DNA of 64,000 bases from contig JAFRQR010000020.1 in assembly GCA_017428545.1 (NCBI GenBank), forward strand, positions 124,001-188,000, read 5' to 3'. Every line of letters starts with the position of its first letter. Position 1 is the stretch's first letter. Shown here one piece after another: positions 49,521 to 60,766 of this stretch. Made by a program: the position numbers and the translations under genes. Under the pieces are notes generated by a model, which saw only the letters and a list, made by a program, of their open reading frames with translations, made no database searches and was not told where the DNA came from. The DNA comes from Clostridiales bacterium (GTDB lineage: Bacteria; Bacillota; Clostridia; Saccharofermentanales; Saccharofermentanaceae).

Positions 49521-51896
49521 TTATTTCCAGCGGCCGATCGCCTTAAGTTCTTCTACTCTCTTTCTCTTTCTGATGTGCTCCAGGGCAAATATCAAGACTT
49601 TAATGATGACGATCTCCGCCGCACCGAAAACCACAAGGATCTTCAGTTCATACGCGGAGAGGTCCGTGACCTTGTAGTAATAGCGTGTGAACGGGATCAA
49701 AAGTGAGAACAGGAATCCGAAGAACATCAGCTGGATAACGATCGAACGATAAGTGTTCAAAGGTCTGCTGATATGTACGAGCAGCATGAAAGCCGCGATC
49801 GCCATAAGGTATGTGGCGATCATGCCGACACTGTCGATCGGGATGCTCTTTTTCTCGCCATACATGGAGAGCGCCGCGATCGTGAAGAAGGCCGTAAACG
49901 AGGCAGGTCCGGCATTCGTGAGGATCTTTCGGAAGAATTCCTGCTTTTGCTTTCGGATATTCGGCTCAAGTGACAGAAGGAACGCCGGAACACCTGTATT
50001 GAAAAGCGTAACGAGCGCGACCTGTGCCGGCTTGAGCGGATAGGTAAACGACGCCACGATCGCGCAGATCGCAAGCAGCGCCGAGAAAATGTTCTTAAAG
50101 AGGAAGACCGTCGAGGATCTGGTGATGTTGTTGATGATCTGGCGGCCTCTGGAAACGATATCTTTCATGCGTGAAAAGTCGGAGTCCAAAAGAACGACCT
50201 GTGCCGCCTGTCTGGCCGCATCGGAACCGTTACCCATGGCGATCGAGCAGTCGGCTTCTTTCATGGCGAGAATGTCATTGACACCGTCACCGGTCATGGC
50301 GACTTTGAGTCCGAACTTCTTAAGGGCCAGCACGATGCTCTTTTTCTGCTCCGGTTTTACACGTCCGAAGACCGTGTAATTCTTCACGGCTTCTTCGATA
50401 TCTTCATCTGTCTCCAACGTAGTGGCATCGACGTATCTGTCAGCGTTCCTGATGCCGACCTGCTGAGCGATCCTGCTTACCGTCAGCGGGTTGTCGCCGG
50501 AAATGACTTTGACTTCCACGCCCTGTTCTTTAAAGTAAGCAAAGGTCTCTTCGGCATTTTTACGGATACCGTTTTTCAGGACGATGAACATGATCGGAGC
50601 GACGTGTCCGTCTTTTTCGACTTCTGCAAAAACCAGGACACGAAGGCCCTGATTTGCCTGTTCTTCGATCATATCACTGTTCTTGCCGTAATCTTCTTTG
50701 GAAAGAAGGATGTCCGGAGCGCCGAGACGATAGGTCTTATCCTTGAGGATGACTTCGGAATACTTCAGTTTGGAAGTAAACGGCGTGACCTGACAGTCGG
50801 TAAAGACTTCGCCCTTATCAAAGTATCCGACCAGGGCATTCATGGTGATATTGCCGTCGTCAACAGTGGCAATATAACGCGAGATGAGCTGTCTTTCGGA
50901 AAGCATGAACTTTTCCGGATCGTCCGCAGTCTTTCTCTTACCATCCGGACCGACCGGAGCAAAGATATCGGTAACGCTCATATCATTGGATGTGATCGTA
51001 CCTGTCTTATCGACACAAAGGACGTCAACACGTGCCAGCGTTTCGATACTTCTCATGTCGTGAAGCATGACCTGCTTTTGGGCCAGATACATCGCACCGA
51101 GTGCCAAGGCGACCGTCAGGAGAAGATATAGTCCCTCCGGGATCATGCCGATGATCGCACCGACCATGGCAACGATGGATTCACTTACGGTTAAGTGATT
51201 GATCGTGACGCCTTCCACATAAAGTGCGATACCCAAAGGAATGATCATGATACCGGCGATCTTGATGATGAGCTCGATATTCTTGACCATCTCGGATTTC
51301 TTATCTTTGATCTCACGGGCCTTTGTCGTCAGCTGTGCCGCATAGCAGTCTTCACCGACCGCGGTAAGTTTCGCTTTACCCTTGCCGGAAACGACGAAAG
51401 ATCCGGACATCAGCGTGCCGCCCTCGGTCTTTTCGATCTCGTCGGATTCACCGGTCAGAAGAGATTCATTTACATTCAGTGTTCCTTCACAAAGTTCGCC
51501 GTCCGCCGGGATCTGCTGGCCGCCCTCTAAGAAGATGATGTCTCCTTTTTGAAGTTCATCCATCGGGACCGTGACCTTCTCACCGTTTCTTTCCACGGTA
51601 TATGTCGCCTGAGCCAGTACGCTTAACTGGTCAAGGACCTTCTTGGAACGAAGCTGCTGGAAAATACCGATACCGGTGTTGGCAATGATGATCGGCAAAA
51701 ATGCCAGATCACGATAGGATCTTGCGATGACCAGAAGAACGGCGATAACCGCAAATACCAGGTTAAAATATGTAAATACGTTATGGAATATAATGGCTCC
51801 CACCGTATCGTTTCTTGCAGATATTACTCTCTTTTTCTTTTCAGATGCCATAAGCTGTCGTACGCCGGACGCCCTTTCTCCTAAGATGTCCGACAA
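49521..51896 (-). CDS. Cation-translocating P-type ATPase
   Basis: A 791-residue P-type ATPase of the P2-like branch. The phosphorylation site is VLCVDKTGTITSND near residue 290, the PEGL motif is IIGMIPEGLYLLLT, the phosphatase motif is TGES and the hinge is AMTGDGVND. The length and order resemble the CtpE/YoaB-like ATPases of actinobacteria and Firmicutes that move Ca2+ or other divalent cations. No N-terminal metal-binding domain is present. A TTG at 51896 with AAAGGA upstream is taken as the start; an ATG at 51851 lacks a ribosome binding site. No associated transporter genes. Confidence 0.94.
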   Translation of the reverse strand: MSDILGERASGVRQLMASEKKKRVISARNDTVGAIIFHNVFTYFNLVFAVIAVLLVIARSYRDLAFLPIIIANTGIGIFQQLRSKKVLDQLSVLAQATYTVERNGEKVTVPMDELQKGDIIFLEGGQQIPADGELCEGTLNVNESLLTGESDEIEKTEGGTLMSGSFVVSGKGKAKLTAVGEDCYAAQLTTKAREIKDKKSEMVKNIELIIKIAGIMIIPLGIALYVEGVTINHLTVSESIVAMVGAIIGMIPEGLYLLLTVALALGAMYLAQKQVMLHDMRSIETLARVDVLCVDKTGTITSNDMSVTDIFAPVGPDGKRKTADDPEKFMLSERQLISRYIATVDDGNITMNALVGYFDKGEVFTDCQVTPFTSKLKYSEVILKDKTYRLGAPDILLSKEDYGKNSDMIEEQANQGLRVLVFAEVEKDGHVAPIMFIVLKNGIRKNAEETFAYFKEQGVEVKVISGDNPLTVSRIAQQVGIRNADRYVDATTLETDEDIEEAVKNYTVFGRVKPEQKKSIVLALKKFGLKVAMTGDGVNDILAMKEADCSIAMGNGSDAARQAAQVVLLDSDFSRMKDIVSRGRQIINNITRSSTVFLFKNIFSALLAICAIVASFTYPLKPAQVALVTLFNTGVPAFLLSLEPNIRKQKQEFFRKILTNAGPASFTAFFTIAALSMYGEKKSIPIDSVGMIATYLMAIAAFMLLVHISRPLNTYRSIVIQLMFFGFLFSLLIPFTRYYYKVTDLSAYELKILVVFGAAEIVIIKVLIFALEHIRKRKRVEELKAIGRWK

Positions 51897-52033
51897 TCGG
51901 TTTCCTTTCTTTTATTCCCTCTTCAAAAGAATCTGACCAAATCTTATTGTACCATTTTTACGGCATTACTCAATACAAAATGAGCCTTCGCGCCAAGGAA
52001 CAAAGGCTCCGTCAACAACCAAAAGGGGAAAAA

Positions 52034-52615
52034 TCAGCCGATAAGATATGCGCGGCAGGGAGCTCCGTCGGCGCCGCCGAGATTGAGCGGAGCGGCACTT
52101 AAGAAATATTTTCCTTCCGGAACTTTGGAAAGCTCGATGCCCTCTAAAAGGACGATCCCTTTTCCGAGAAGGATCAGATGGACCTCCATCGGAGCCTCTA
52201 ATGGACCGACGGTCTGGCTTTCATTTCCCAGAAGAAGGATCCCTGCTTCAGAAAATACCTCTGCTGCTTCTTTGGTAACTACGGCTTCGCCTTTAATGAG
52301 GATACGCTCGGCGGCACCTGCCTCTTTTGCCGCGGCAAGAAGTGCTTTTGCATCGTCGGCGGAAACATCGCCGTTTTTCGTTCCGACATAGCAGTCACCG
52401 ACAAATGAAGAAAGATCGACCTGATCGATCGTTTTTCCGTCGCCGATAAAATGAAAAGGCGCATCGACATGCGTGCCGTTATGGGCGCACATGGAAAACT
52501 TCGTAAGATTACACATATCTCCGTTTGCCGTCTTCATGACACGCTCGTAAACGGGCTGCGGATCGCCGGGATAAACACGGCACGAGAACAGTTCCTGGGT
52601 AATATCGTAGATCAT
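52034..52615 (-). CDS. Cyclase-family hydrolase (kynurenine formamidase-like)
   Basis: A 193-residue metal-dependent hydrolase of the cyclase family (PF04199). The metal-binding motif HNGTHVDAPFHF (H-x-G-T-H-x-D-x-P-x-H) lies near residue 45. It overlaps the SDR gene by four bases. Members include arylformamidase and cyclic-amide hydrolases. It may act with the SDR in one pathway, the substrate is unknown. Confidence 0.9.
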   Translation of the reverse strand: MIYDITQELFSCRVYPGDPQPVYERVMKTANGDMCNLTKFSMCAHNGTHVDAPFHFIGDGKTIDQVDLSSFVGDCYVGTKNGDVSADDAKALLAAAKEAGAAERILIKGEAVVTKEAAEVFSEAGILLLGNESQTVGPLEAPMEVHLILLGKGIVLLEGIELSKVPEGKYFLSAAPLNLGGADGAPCRAYLIG

Positions 52616-53367
52616 GGCATCGTCCCTTCAAACTTCGGCAGCGTCTTTGCTTTTTCAACTGCCTCTTCGAGCATCATACCATAAAACTCACCGGCGGCGA
52701 GGCATCTTCCGGATCTTTTATCGTCGACAAAAGCACCGACGACGACCCCCGGCAGCGAGCTCTCTGGAGAGTTGGGAGCAGCGCTGCCGCCGAGGTCGGT
52801 GCGGCACCATCCCGGGTCAGTCACATTGATGCAAATATCGGTGCCGTCATATTTTCCCGCAAGGTCACAAGTGACCTTGTCGAGTGCTGCTTTAGAGGCC
52901 GAATAACCGGCCTGCTGGGGCTCATTTCTGATACCGCTCGTCGTGTTGACGATACGGCCAAAGCCCGTCTTTTCCATTTTCTTTAAGAAGTGATAGGTGA
53001 TCATCATCGGAGCGATCGTGTTGATCAGAAAGCTCTTTTCATAATCTTCCGCGGGAGTATCCAGATACTCGTTTCTGTAAGCTACCTGGATGCCGGCATT
53101 ATTCAGGACGATGTCAACGGTAACGCCGAGAGCATCGATCTCCGAGAGCATTTTTTCCACCTGGGAAAGATCGGATAATTCCGCACCGACGGTAACAGCC
53201 TCGACACCGCATCCACGGACTTTTTCGAGGATCCCTTCGCAGTGCTCTTTTGTTCTTCCGTGAAGGATGAGGTTACAGCCTCTTTCCGCCAGGAAAAGCG
53301 CCGCTCCGTATCCGATACCTCTTGCCGCGCCGGTAACCAGAGCCCAGCGCCCTTTTACATCTACCAT
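52612..53367 (-). CDS. Short-chain dehydrogenase/reductase
   Basis: A 251-residue SDR. The start at the ATG at 53367 has GAGGGGGG upstream; the longer frame to 53493 is not coding. The cofactor motif ALVTGAARGIGYG, the NNAG motif, and the catalytic YSASK with TTSG upstream are present. Length is standard. The C-terminal GRCLAAGEFYG resembles eukaryote-type carbonyl reductases. It overlaps the cyclase-family gene by four bases. Confidence 0.93.
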   Translation of the reverse strand: MVDVKGRWALVTGAARGIGYGAALFLAERGCNLILHGRTKEHCEGILEKVRGCGVEAVTVGAELSDLSQVEKMLSEIDALGVTVDIVLNNAGIQVAYRNEYLDTPAEDYEKSFLINTIAPMMITYHFLKKMEKTGFGRIVNTTSGIRNEPQQAGYSASKAALDKVTCDLAGKYDGTDICINVTDPGWCRTDLGGSAAPNSPESSLPGVVVGAFVDDKRSGRCLAAGEFYGMMLEEAVEKAKTLPKFEGTMP

Positions 53368-53508
53368 AGTGTGATCCCCCCTCAACGAGACAAGGGTATC
53401 ATTCGCATTTTTTTGTTGCAATAAAAAAAGGGAATGCCGTACAATTAGTGCAACTATTCCCCAAAAAAGTGATATTTTTGTTTTGATGTCCAAAGTACCT
53501 GAAACGTA

Positions 53509-54138
53509 TCAGAATCCGAGATCTTCGTTAACCAGGATCACATGGATACGATCGGCATGACGAGAGTATCTTGTAATCAGGAACTGACAGCAGATGGTAT
53601 CGGGAGATTTACAGTTCATGCAGGCACCGGTCTTCGTGCAAGGGGTTGAAAGACCGAAGCGCTGGGCATTGACCGGAGCGGCGATGTTTCTTGCGCGTTT
53701 CATGGCGGAATCGATATCGCTCGTGATCTTATTCATGCCGACGATGAACAGTACTTTTTTCGGTCCCTGTGCGATCGCGGATACACGGTTCGCGTTTCCG
53801 TCGATGTTGACGAGGATACCGTCATCGGTCATGGCGTTGGCGGAGGAAAGGAAGAAATCCGCATCATAAGCGGCAAGCATCGCCGCACGCTTATCCTCAT
53901 AGTTGTCACGGTCGATGAATTTGTAGTCTCCGTTTTTCAGTGCATCGACCAGACCGATCTCGTGTGCGCTCATCGCGCCTCCCATGGTTACCGACGAGCC
54001 CTTCGGGATGAGCTCAAGTGCTTTTGCCAGAGCCTCTTCTTTCGTCTCGGCAAAATAACCCGTCATGTTTCTGGACTTAAGTCCTTCAATGATCTTCTTT
54101 GAAAGAAGTGTATTTCTCTGTTTTTCGATTTCGTGCAT
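53509..54138 (-). CDS. LUD-domain protein (LutC/DUF162-like)
   Basis: A 209-residue protein of the LUD family (lactate utilisation protein type). GSSVTMGGAMSAHEIGLVDAL, VNIDGNANRVSAIAQGPKKVLFIVGMNKI and a Cys cluster TPCTKTGACMNCKSPDTICC near the C-terminus are present. The Cys set may hold an iron-sulfur cluster. No lutA or lutB partner is adjacent. The ATG at 54138 has GGGAGG eight bases upstream; the frame to 54177 is discarded. Confidence 0.88.
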   Translation of the reverse strand: MHEIEKQRNTLLSKKIIEGLKSRNMTGYFAETKEEALAKALELIPKGSSVTMGGAMSAHEIGLVDALKNGDYKFIDRDNYEDKRAAMLAAYDADFFLSSANAMTDDGILVNIDGNANRVSAIAQGPKKVLFIVGMNKITSDIDSAMKRARNIAAPVNAQRFGLSTPCTKTGACMNCKSPDTICCQFLITRYSRHADRIHVILVNEDLGF

Positions 54139-54183
54139 AAAACTTGCCTCCCCTTTTCCTGCAGGAAACTGCTTCATATGTTC

Positions 54184-54213
54184 AGAAAAAAGACCGGTAC
54201 GAAGACCGGTCTT
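54184..54213 (-). terminator. Terminator of gltBD operon
   Basis: A 9-bp stem (AAGACCGGT and its complement) with a six-base loop, followed on the minus strand by TTTTTTCTG. It lies 70 bases after the gltD stop. Confidence 0.88.
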
Positions 54214-54284
54214 CTACCTATACCCATTGTATCGGGTTTCGGCTGTTTTCTCTATAAAAACTTTGCTGAAAAACTATGAAAGTT

Positions 54285-55796
54285 TTACGCAAGGACTCCG
54301 TGTCCGCCCCTTAAGTACTTGTCGCACTCTCTTGCGGCACCTCTTCCTTCCGTCAGCGCCCAGACGACAAGAGACTGGCCTCTTCGCATATCGCCGGCGG
54401 CAAAAACGCCATCCACATTTGTCCTGAATTTACCGAACTCGGAAGCGACATTCGATCTACCGTCGCGGTCAAGATCAAGCGCAGACGGGATCGTGTCTTC
54501 CGGACCGAGAAATCCCATTGCCAGGATAACGAGATCTGCGTCGATCGTCTTTCTTGTCGAATCGATCGGGACCGGGATCATGCGGCCGGACTTCTCGTCC
54601 TTCTGCCAGGAAACCTGAACGACCTGAAGTTTCTTGACGTTGCCTTTGCTGTCTCCGATGAACTTTTCGGTCGACATGAAATACTGTCTCGGATCTTCTC
54701 CGTATACGGCCGCGACTTCTTCCTGGCCGTAGTCGGTCTTTTTGACGAACGGATACTCCGGCCACGGGTTATTCGCCGCACGCGTTTCCGGAAGCGGCCC
54801 CATGATCTCGAGCTGCGTGACGCTCTTGGCGCCCTGTCTCGTCGCGGTCGCGGAGCAGTCCGTACCGGTATCACCGCCGCCGATGATGACGACGTGCTTA
54901 CCCTTGGCAGAGATCGGAAGATCCGGCGCCGGGCCTGCTTTATCGAAGTGATCCTTCGCGAAAAGCGCCTGGGTATTTGTCCTTAGATAATCCACGGCGA
55001 AGTAAATACCCTTAAGTTCACGTCCTTCGACCACGAGGTTTCTCGGTTTGGTCGCACCGCAACACAATACCACCGCGTCAAAAGAACTCTTGACCTCTTC
55101 GACGGTGATGTCGTGTCCGACTTCGATCCCGCACTTAAACTTCACGCCCTCTTCTTCCATGAGTTTTACACGGCGGAGGATGACCTGTTTATCAAGTTTC
55201 ATGTTCGGAATACCGTACATCAGAAGTCCGCCCGGACGGTCCGCTCTTTCGAAAACGGTGACACTGTGTCCTGCGTGATTGAGCTGATCTGCGCAGGATA
55301 GTCCTGACGGACCGGACCCGATAACGGCGACTTTTTTGCCGGTCCTGCTCTTCGGCGGGTTCGGCTTCATATTGCCGTTTTTCCATGCGGTCTCGGAAAG
55401 GAACCATTCGTTATTTCTTACCGAAGTCGAAGCAAAGTTATGTCCGCAGGTACAGGCGCCTTCGCACAGAGCCGGACAAACGCGCCCCGTAAACTCCGGA
55501 AAGCCGTTGGTCTTGCGAAGTCTTCTGTAGGCATCTTCGAAATGCCCTTTATAAAGAAGATCGTTGAACTCGGGGATAAGGTTACTGAGCGGACATCCCG
55601 TAGCGCCACGTCCCAGGAACATACCGGTCTGGCAGAACGGCACACCGCAGTCCATGCAGCGCGCGCCCTGTGTCCTTGCCGCATCTTCGCTTTGATACAT
55701 CTGATGCACTTCACGGTAATCACGGATACGTTCTTTGACATCCCGATCCGGACCGATCGCTCTTTCGTACTCCAGAAATCCGGTGTTCTTACCCAT
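54285..55796 (-). CDS. gltD: Glutamate synthase small subunit (GltD)
   Basis: A 503-residue NADPH-dependent iron-sulfur flavoprotein that delivers electrons to GltB. The N-terminal Cys motifs [14 protein letters not shown] and [12 protein letters not shown] bind iron-sulfur clusters. FAD and NADPH sites are [19 protein letters not shown] and [17 protein letters not shown], and [16 protein letters not shown] is the family end motif. The ATG at 55796 has AAGGAGGG upstream and overlaps the gltB stop by eight bases. Confidence 0.98.
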   Translation of the reverse strand: MGKNTGFLEYERAIGPDRDVKERIRDYREVHQMYQSEDAARTQGARCMDCGVPFCQTGMFLGRGATGCPLSNLIPEFNDLLYKGHFEDAYRRLRKTNGFPEFTGRVCPALCEGACTCGHNFASTSVRNNEWFLSETAWKNGNMKPNPPKSRTGKKVAVIGSGPSGLSCADQLNHAGHSVTVFERADRPGGLLMYGIPNMKLDKQVILRRVKLMEEEGVKFKCGIEVGHDITVEEVKSSFDAVVLCCGATKPRNLVVEGRELKGIYFAVDYLRTNTQALFAKDHFDKAGPAPDLPISAKGKHVVIIGGGDTGTDCSATATRQGAKSVTQLEIMGPLPETRAANNPWPEYPFVKKTDYGQEEVAAVYGEDPRQYFMSTEKFIGDSKGNVKKLQVVQVSWQKDEKSGRMIPVPIDSTRKTIDADLVILAMGFLGPEDTIPSALDLDRDGRSNVASEFGKFRTNVDGVFAAGDMRRGQSLVVWALTEGRGAARECDKYLRGGHGVLA

Positions 55797-58700
55797 TGCT
55801 CTTCCCTCCTTTTTTACCTGTAGCCAATTCAAAGGCCATGAGGACTGCTTCGTCACCTTCGTAACCGTCCGCCTTGACCTCGGAAAGCTTTTCGTTGAAC
55901 TTCGCATAGTCATGTGGCAGTACCTTCACAAAACGGCCGATCAGATCATCGAAGTTCGTAAGGATATGCTCGGCATAGGTGCTCTCTGTCGCACGGACAT
56001 GGGCGCTGATCTGCGATCTTACGAACTCGATCTCTTCCGGATCGGAAAGTGGCATCAGTTCGACCATTTCGCGGTTGCATCTTTGCGCGAAGTCTCCGTT
56101 TGCGTCGTAGACATAGGCGATACCGCCACTCATGCCGGCGGCGAAGTTTCTGCCGGTCGGTCCGAGGACGATCGCGCGTCCGCCGGTCATATATTCGCAT
56201 CCGTGATCACCGACACCTTCGACTACGGCTGTCGCACCACTGTTTCTTACACAGAAACGTTCACCTGCAATACCGCTGATATAGGCGGTACCGGAAGTTG
56301 CACCATAAAGGGCAACGTTTCCGATGATCGTGTTTTCTTCGGATCGGAAGTTGGCATCTCTGTCTTTTCTTACGACGATCTTACCGCCGGAAAGTCCTTT
56401 TCCGACATAGTCGTTCGCATCGCCTTCGAGACGAAGTGTCAGGCCGCCCGGGATAAAGGCACCGAAACTCTGGCCGGCAGATCCTCTGAAGTGGACATCG
56501 ATGGAGTCCTCCGGAAGACCCTTTTCTCCGTGGATACGTGTGATTGCAGAACCGAGCTGGGTGCCGGCGGCACGGTCGGTGTTATGGATCTCCAGAGAAA
56601 GGCTTACCTTTCTTCCATCGTTCAGGGCCGGCTCGGAAAGCGGGATCAGCACCTTATAGTCGAGCGTTTCTTCCAGTTTGTGGTCCTGGGAAACCGTGTG
56701 ATGGGTTACGACCGTGGAGTCAAGCTGCGGACGGTAAAGGATCGAAGAAAGATCGATACCCGTGGACTTCCAGAACTTGATCGCCTTGTTGACACGGAGC
56801 ATATCGGATCTTCCGACCATCTCATCGATCGTTCTGAATCCGAGCTGCGCCATGATCTCACGGAGTTCTTCTGCGATGAAGCGCATGAAGTTTACGACAT
56901 ATTCCGGCTTACCTTCGAATTTCGCCCTAAGCTTCGGGTTCTGTGTCGCGACACCGAACGGGCAGGTATCGAGGTTACATACACGCATCATGGCGCATCC
57001 GAGAGCGACCAGCGGACCTGTGGCAAAACCGAATTCCTCGGCGCCTAAAAGGCATGCGATCGCGACATCACGTCCGGTCATCAGCTTACCGTCTGCTTCG
57101 ACCGTGATACGGGAACGAAGATCATTCAGAAGCAGTGTCTGGTGTGCTTCGGCAACACCGAGTTCCCACGGAAGACCCGCATGGCGGATCGACGTTCTCG
57201 GAGCGGCACCTGTACCTCCGTCATAACCGGAGATCAGGACAACATCCGCGCGTGCTTTGGCAACACCTGCGGCGATCGTACCGACACCGACTTCGGAAAC
57301 CAGCTTCACGTTGATACGTGCAAAACGGTTCGCATTCTTTAAGTCGTGGATCAGTTCCGCGAGGTCTTCGATCGAATAGATATCGTGGTGCGGCGGCGGA
57401 GAGATAAGACCGACGCCCGGTGTACTGTGACGTGTCTTTGCGATCCACGGATAGACTTTCCCGGCCGGCAGCTGTCCGCCTTCACCCGGCTTTGCGCCCT
57501 GGGCCATCTTGATCTGGATCTCTCTTGCGTGAACGAGGTAATCGGAAGTAACGCCGAATCTTCCGGAAGCGACCTGCTTGATCGCACTCATTTTCGAATC
57601 ACCGTTCGGCATTCTCTCATATCTTTCCGGATCCTCACCGCCTTCACCGGTGTTGGATTTTCCGCCCAAGCGGTTCATCGCGATCGCCAGCGCCTCGTGC
57701 GCTTCCTTACTGATGGAACCGTAGGACATCGCACCTGTCTTAAAGCGCTTGACGATGTTTTCTACCGGCTCGACTTCGTAGATGGAGATCGGCTGCTTAG
57801 AAGGAACGAATTCCAGAAGGCCTCTGATCGTGCACAGTCTTTCATTTTCTTCGTTCAGGCCGCGGCTGTATTCCTTATAGATCGAATAGTCGCCTTTTCT
57901 GACGGCATTCTGCAGCTGGTAGATGGTCTTGGGGTTATACATGTGGTATTCCCCGTCTTTTCTCCACTGGTACACACCGCCTGTTTCAAGGCCGGGCTGT
58001 GTCTCGGAAGTCTTAAAGGCAGCTTCCATACGGGATCCGACTTCTTTTGCGATCTCATCCAGGCCGATACCGCCGATACGGGAGGCGGTCGATGTGAAAT
58101 ACTTATCGATGACTTCTTCGCCGATACCGAGTGCTTCAAAGATCTGCGCACCCTGGTAACTCTTCACTGCAGAGATACCCATCTTCGACAGGATCTTAAC
58201 GATACCGTGTCTTGCGGCATTGATGTAGTTGTCGATCGCAACATCGGGTTCTTTATCGAGACGCTGGTGAGAGATCTCGTCGGCAATCGTCGCATAGGCC
58301 ATATACGGGTTGATCGCCGAGGCACCGTAACCGACCAGCAGCGCAAAGTGATGGACTTCTCTCGGCTCACCGGATTCCAGAACGATGGAGGTCATATGGC
58401 GCTGGCCTGCTCTTACCAGATGCTGGTGAAGTCCGGCAACTGCCAGAAGTGCCGGGATCGGGCTTCTGTCCGCATCCGCATCACGGTCACTGAGCACCAG
58501 GATGTTCGTGCCTTTTTCCACCGCAGAAGATGCAGCCTTGCAAAGGTCATCCATCGCCTTCTCGAGTGTATGTCCGTCACCGTTTGCTTCGTAAAGGATC
58601 GGAAGTACCACGGACTTAAAGCCTTTTCTCTTAATGTTCTTAACGGCCAAAAGTTCTTCATCTTTCAGGATCGGAGACGGAAGAGCGATATGACGTGCAT

Positions 58701-60444
58701 CTGTCGCCTTCGGCTCGATGATGTTTCCTTCGTTTCCGAGATACATTCTTTCCATGATGACGATGTCTTCACGGATGCAGTCGATCGGCGGGTTCGTTAC
58801 CTGGGCAAACAGCTGCTTGAAGTAGTTGTAAAGAAGCTGCGGCTTATCCGAAAGCACTGCGATCGGGCTGTCGTTACCCATCGCACCGACTGCTTCCGCT
58901 CCGGTATCTGCCATCGGAATGACCATCTTTCTTATATCTTCATATGTGTAACCGAACATCTTCTGCTTGACTTCGATATCCGAAAGCGCGGATACATTCT
59001 TTTCGGTCTTGGAAGAAGGCTTCGACGATTTAGATGCGGCGCTCTTGGTATTCTTGGCAGGTGCTTTTGCCGAAGACATATAATCATCGACCAGATCGGA
59101 AAGTCTGACCATATTCTCATCGATCCACTGCTTATAAGGATGCGAAGTCGCCACTTTCTTCTTGATCTCTTCGTTAGTGATGATCCTGCCTTCTTCGGTA
59201 TCGATCAGGAGCATTCTTCCCGGACGCAGACGGTTCTTACTAATCACGCGGCTCTCATCGACCGGCAGAACACCGACCTCGGAAGAAAGGATCACATAAC
59301 CATCCTCGGTCACGACATATCTTGCCGGACGAAGTCCGTTACGGTCGAGGGTCGCAACGATGGAACGGCCATCGGTAAAAGCAAGAGCCGCAGGTCCGTC
59401 CCAGGGCTCCATGAGCATGCTGTTGTACTCATAGAAAGCCTTGACGTCTTCGTCCATCTGCTCGTGCTTGATCCACGGTTCCGGAACCATCATCATGGCC
59501 GTCTCGGCAAGAGATCTTCCGGACAAAGTCAGAAACTCCAGCGTGTTATCGAACATCGCCGAGTCAGAGCCGTTCGGGTTGATGATCGGAAGTACTTTTT
59601 CCATATCGTCACCGAAGGCCTTATTGCTGATAGATGCAGATCTTGCATACATCGCATTAATGTTACCTCTTAAGGTATTGATCTCACCATTGTGGATCAG
59701 GTAACGGTATGGATGTGCGCGCTCCCAGCTCGGGAATGTGTTGGTGCTGTAACGGGAGTGAACGAGCGCTAATGCGGAATCGAAGGAAAGATCCTTCAGG
59801 TCAAGATAGAAAGCATCCATCTGTTCAGGTGTAAGCATGCCCTTATATACGATCGTTCTTGTGGAGAGGCTGGCGAAATAAAAATATCGGGGATCGGTCT
59901 CGGTGAGCTCGATCGTTCTTTTTTCCAGCTTTTTACGGATAACATAAAGCGCACGGTCAAAAGGCATTCCCTTCTTCGTTTTCTCGCCTCTTCCGATAAA
60001 AACCTGCATGATATACGGACGGTTCTCCTCCGCTGTCACACCGATCGTGCTTTCGTTTACGGGAGTATCTCTCCATCCCAGTACGATCTGTCCTTCTTCT
60101 TCAACGGCCTTATCGATCACTTTCATGCACTTTTCTCTGGCATCGCTCTGTCTTGGCAGGAAAACCATACCGACACCGTAATCACCTGCCTGCGGGAGCG
60201 TGATGTTTTCTTCCGGGCAGACCTTTCTGAAAAATGCATCCGGGATCTGAAGGAGCATACCTGCACCGTCACCGGTGTTCTCGTCACTGCCTTCACCTCC
60301 GCGGTGAGCAAGATTTGCAAGAATCTTAAGACCGTCTTTCACCGTCTGGTGAGTTCTTTTGCCGTGGATGTTTACGACAAAACCGATGCCGCACGCATCG
60401 TGTTCATATTCAGGAGAGTACAGTCCTTGCTTTTGCATCATCAT
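55789..60444 (-). CDS. gltB: Glutamate synthase large subunit (GltB)
   Basis: A 1551-residue enzyme that transfers glutamine amide nitrogen to 2-oxoglutarate. The amidotransferase Cys is Cys18 ([12 protein letters not shown]), which implies removal of a 17-residue leader. The FMN/synthase part has the typical [15 protein letters not shown] and [12 protein letters not shown], and the C-terminal beta-helix ([20 protein letters not shown]) is complete. Residues about 455-480 form an unusual Ala/Ser/Lys-rich insertion (59000-59078). A leader with RNA structure precedes the gene. Confidence 0.98.
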   Translation of the reverse strand: MMMQKQGLYSPEYEHDACGIGFVVNIHGKRTHQTVKDGLKILANLAHRGGEGSDENTGDGAGMLLQIPDAFFRKVCPEENITLPQAGDYGVGMVFLPRQSDAREKCMKVIDKAVEEEGQIVLGWRDTPVNESTIGVTAEENRPYIMQVFIGRGEKTKKGMPFDRALYVIRKKLEKRTIELTETDPRYFYFASLSTRTIVYKGMLTPEQMDAFYLDLKDLSFDSALALVHSRYSTNTFPSWERAHPYRYLIHNGEINTLRGNINAMYARSASISNKAFGDDMEKVLPIINPNGSDSAMFDNTLEFLTLSGRSLAETAMMMVPEPWIKHEQMDEDVKAFYEYNSMLMEPWDGPAALAFTDGRSIVATLDRNGLRPARYVVTEDGYVILSSEVGVLPVDESRVISKNRLRPGRMLLIDTEEGRIITNEEIKKKVATSHPYKQWIDENMVRLSDLVDDYMSSAKAPAKNTKSAASKSSKPSSKTEKNVSALSDIEVKQKMFGYTYEDIRKMVIPMADTGAEAVGAMGNDSPIAVLSDKPQLLYNYFKQLFAQVTNPPIDCIREDIVIMERMYLGNEGNIIEPKATDARHIALPSPILKDEELLAVKNIKRKGFKSVVLPILYEANGDGHTLEKAMDDLCKAASSAVEKGTNILVLSDRDADADRSPIPALLAVAGLHQHLVRAGQRHMTSIVLESGEPREVHHFALLVGYGASAINPYMAYATIADEISHQRLDKEPDVAIDNYINAARHGIVKILSKMGISAVKSYQGAQIFEALGIGEEVIDKYFTSTASRIGGIGLDEIAKEVGSRMEAAFKTSETQPGLETGGVYQWRKDGEYHMYNPKTIYQLQNAVRKGDYSIYKEYSRGLNEENERLCTIRGLLEFVPSKQPISIYEVEPVENIVKRFKTGAMSYGSISKEAHEALAIAMNRLGGKSNTGEGGEDPERYERMPNGDSKMSAIKQVASGRFGVTSDYLVHAREIQIKMAQGAKPGEGGQLPAGKVYPWIAKTRHSTPGVGLISPPPHHDIYSIEDLAELIHDLKNANRFARINVKLVSEVGVGTIAAGVAKARADVVLISGYDGGTGAAPRTSIRHAGLPWELGVAEAHQTLLLNDLRSRITVEADGKLMTGRDVAIACLLGAEEFGFATGPLVALGCAMMRVCNLDTCPFGVATQNPKLRAKFEGKPEYVVNFMRFIAEELREIMAQLGFRTIDEMVGRSDMLRVNKAIKFWKSTGIDLSSILYRPQLDSTVVTHHTVSQDHKLEETLDYKVLIPLSEPALNDGRKVSLSLEIHNTDRAAGTQLGSAITRIHGEKGLPEDSIDVHFRGSAGQSFGAFIPGGLTLRLEGDANDYVGKGLSGGKIVVRKDRDANFRSEENTIIGNVALYGATSGTAYISGIAGERFCVRNSGATAVVEGVGDHGCEYMTGGRAIVLGPTGRNFAAGMSGGIAYVYDANGDFAQRCNREMVELMPLSDPEEIEFVRSQISAHVRATESTYAEHILTNFDDLIGRFVKVLPHDYAKFNEKLSEVKADGYEGDEAVLMAFELATGKKGGKSNG

Positions 60445-60462
60445 TTTCTTTTCCTCCTCAGG

Positions 60463-60575
60463 TCGTAAAAAGGCTCCCGGGGAAGATCATAAAACGACAA
60501 GGCGCCAAGCCCTGCCGGTCTTCTCACCATTCATCTCACGGTGATCCCGGGAAGCACTTAGCGCCTTTGCCAGTA
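60463..60575 (-). ncRNA. Structured leader with terminator upstream of gltB (candidate riboswitch or attenuator)
   Basis: Read on the minus strand, AAGGCGCTAAG pairs with CTTGGCGCCTT (11 bp with one G-U), closing a domain with a CACC/GGTG hairpin inside. A second pairing, CTTCCCGGGA with TCCCCGGGAG, would form across the first and is followed by CCTTTTT just upstream of the GAGGAGG of gltB. The two helices overlap and so should exclude one another, as in riboswitches and attenuators. It does not match a class I know (glutamine, glycine, TPP, SAM and c-di-AMP were considered). Inference from base pairing by eye. Confidence 0.6.
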
Positions 60576-60587
60576 TTCGATGGATAC

Positions 60588-60625
60588 ATCTTATCAATTT
60601 GCAAGTTTTGATGCAATAACTTGCA
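60588..60625 (-). promoter_or_regulatory. Promoter of gltB and inverted repeat
   Basis: On the minus strand TTGCAT (revcomp at 60611-60616) and TAAGAT (revcomp at 60588-60593) are separated by 17 bases. The start would fall near 60581. An inverted repeat TGCAAGTT-N10-AACTTGCA spans 60600-60625 and covers the -35, so it may be a repressor or activator site. Confidence 0.7.
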
Positions 60626-60713
60626 GAATTAAGAGCAAAAAACGATAAAAAATGTACATTATTTGTTTAATGATGCAGTCGCCCGCAGGTGATTATTCAT
60701 TTTCTCCAAACAA

Positions 60714-60745
60714 ATAAAAAGAAGCCGCCTCAATGAGACGGCTCC
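60714..60745 (-). terminator. Terminator of the 82-residue protein gene
   Basis: On the minus strand GAGCCGTCTC-ATT-GAGGCGGCTTC forms a stem of about 9-10 bp, followed by TTTTTATTTG. Confidence 0.85.
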
Positions 60746-60766
60746 TTCCGCAATAAAACATCACGG

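Larger units (their letters stand above)
60445..60766. other. 322-base region upstream of gltB
   Basis: It contains the leader RNA, the promoter and repeat, and an A+T-rich stretch (60626-60712) without a further feature, then the terminator at 60714. Confidence 0.6.

Noticed and set aside
57346..59673. 775-codon open frame on the plus strand
   Set aside because: It lies fully inside gltB on the opposite strand. Codon use is that of a shadow frame (His/Arg/Asp-rich) and gltB is certain.
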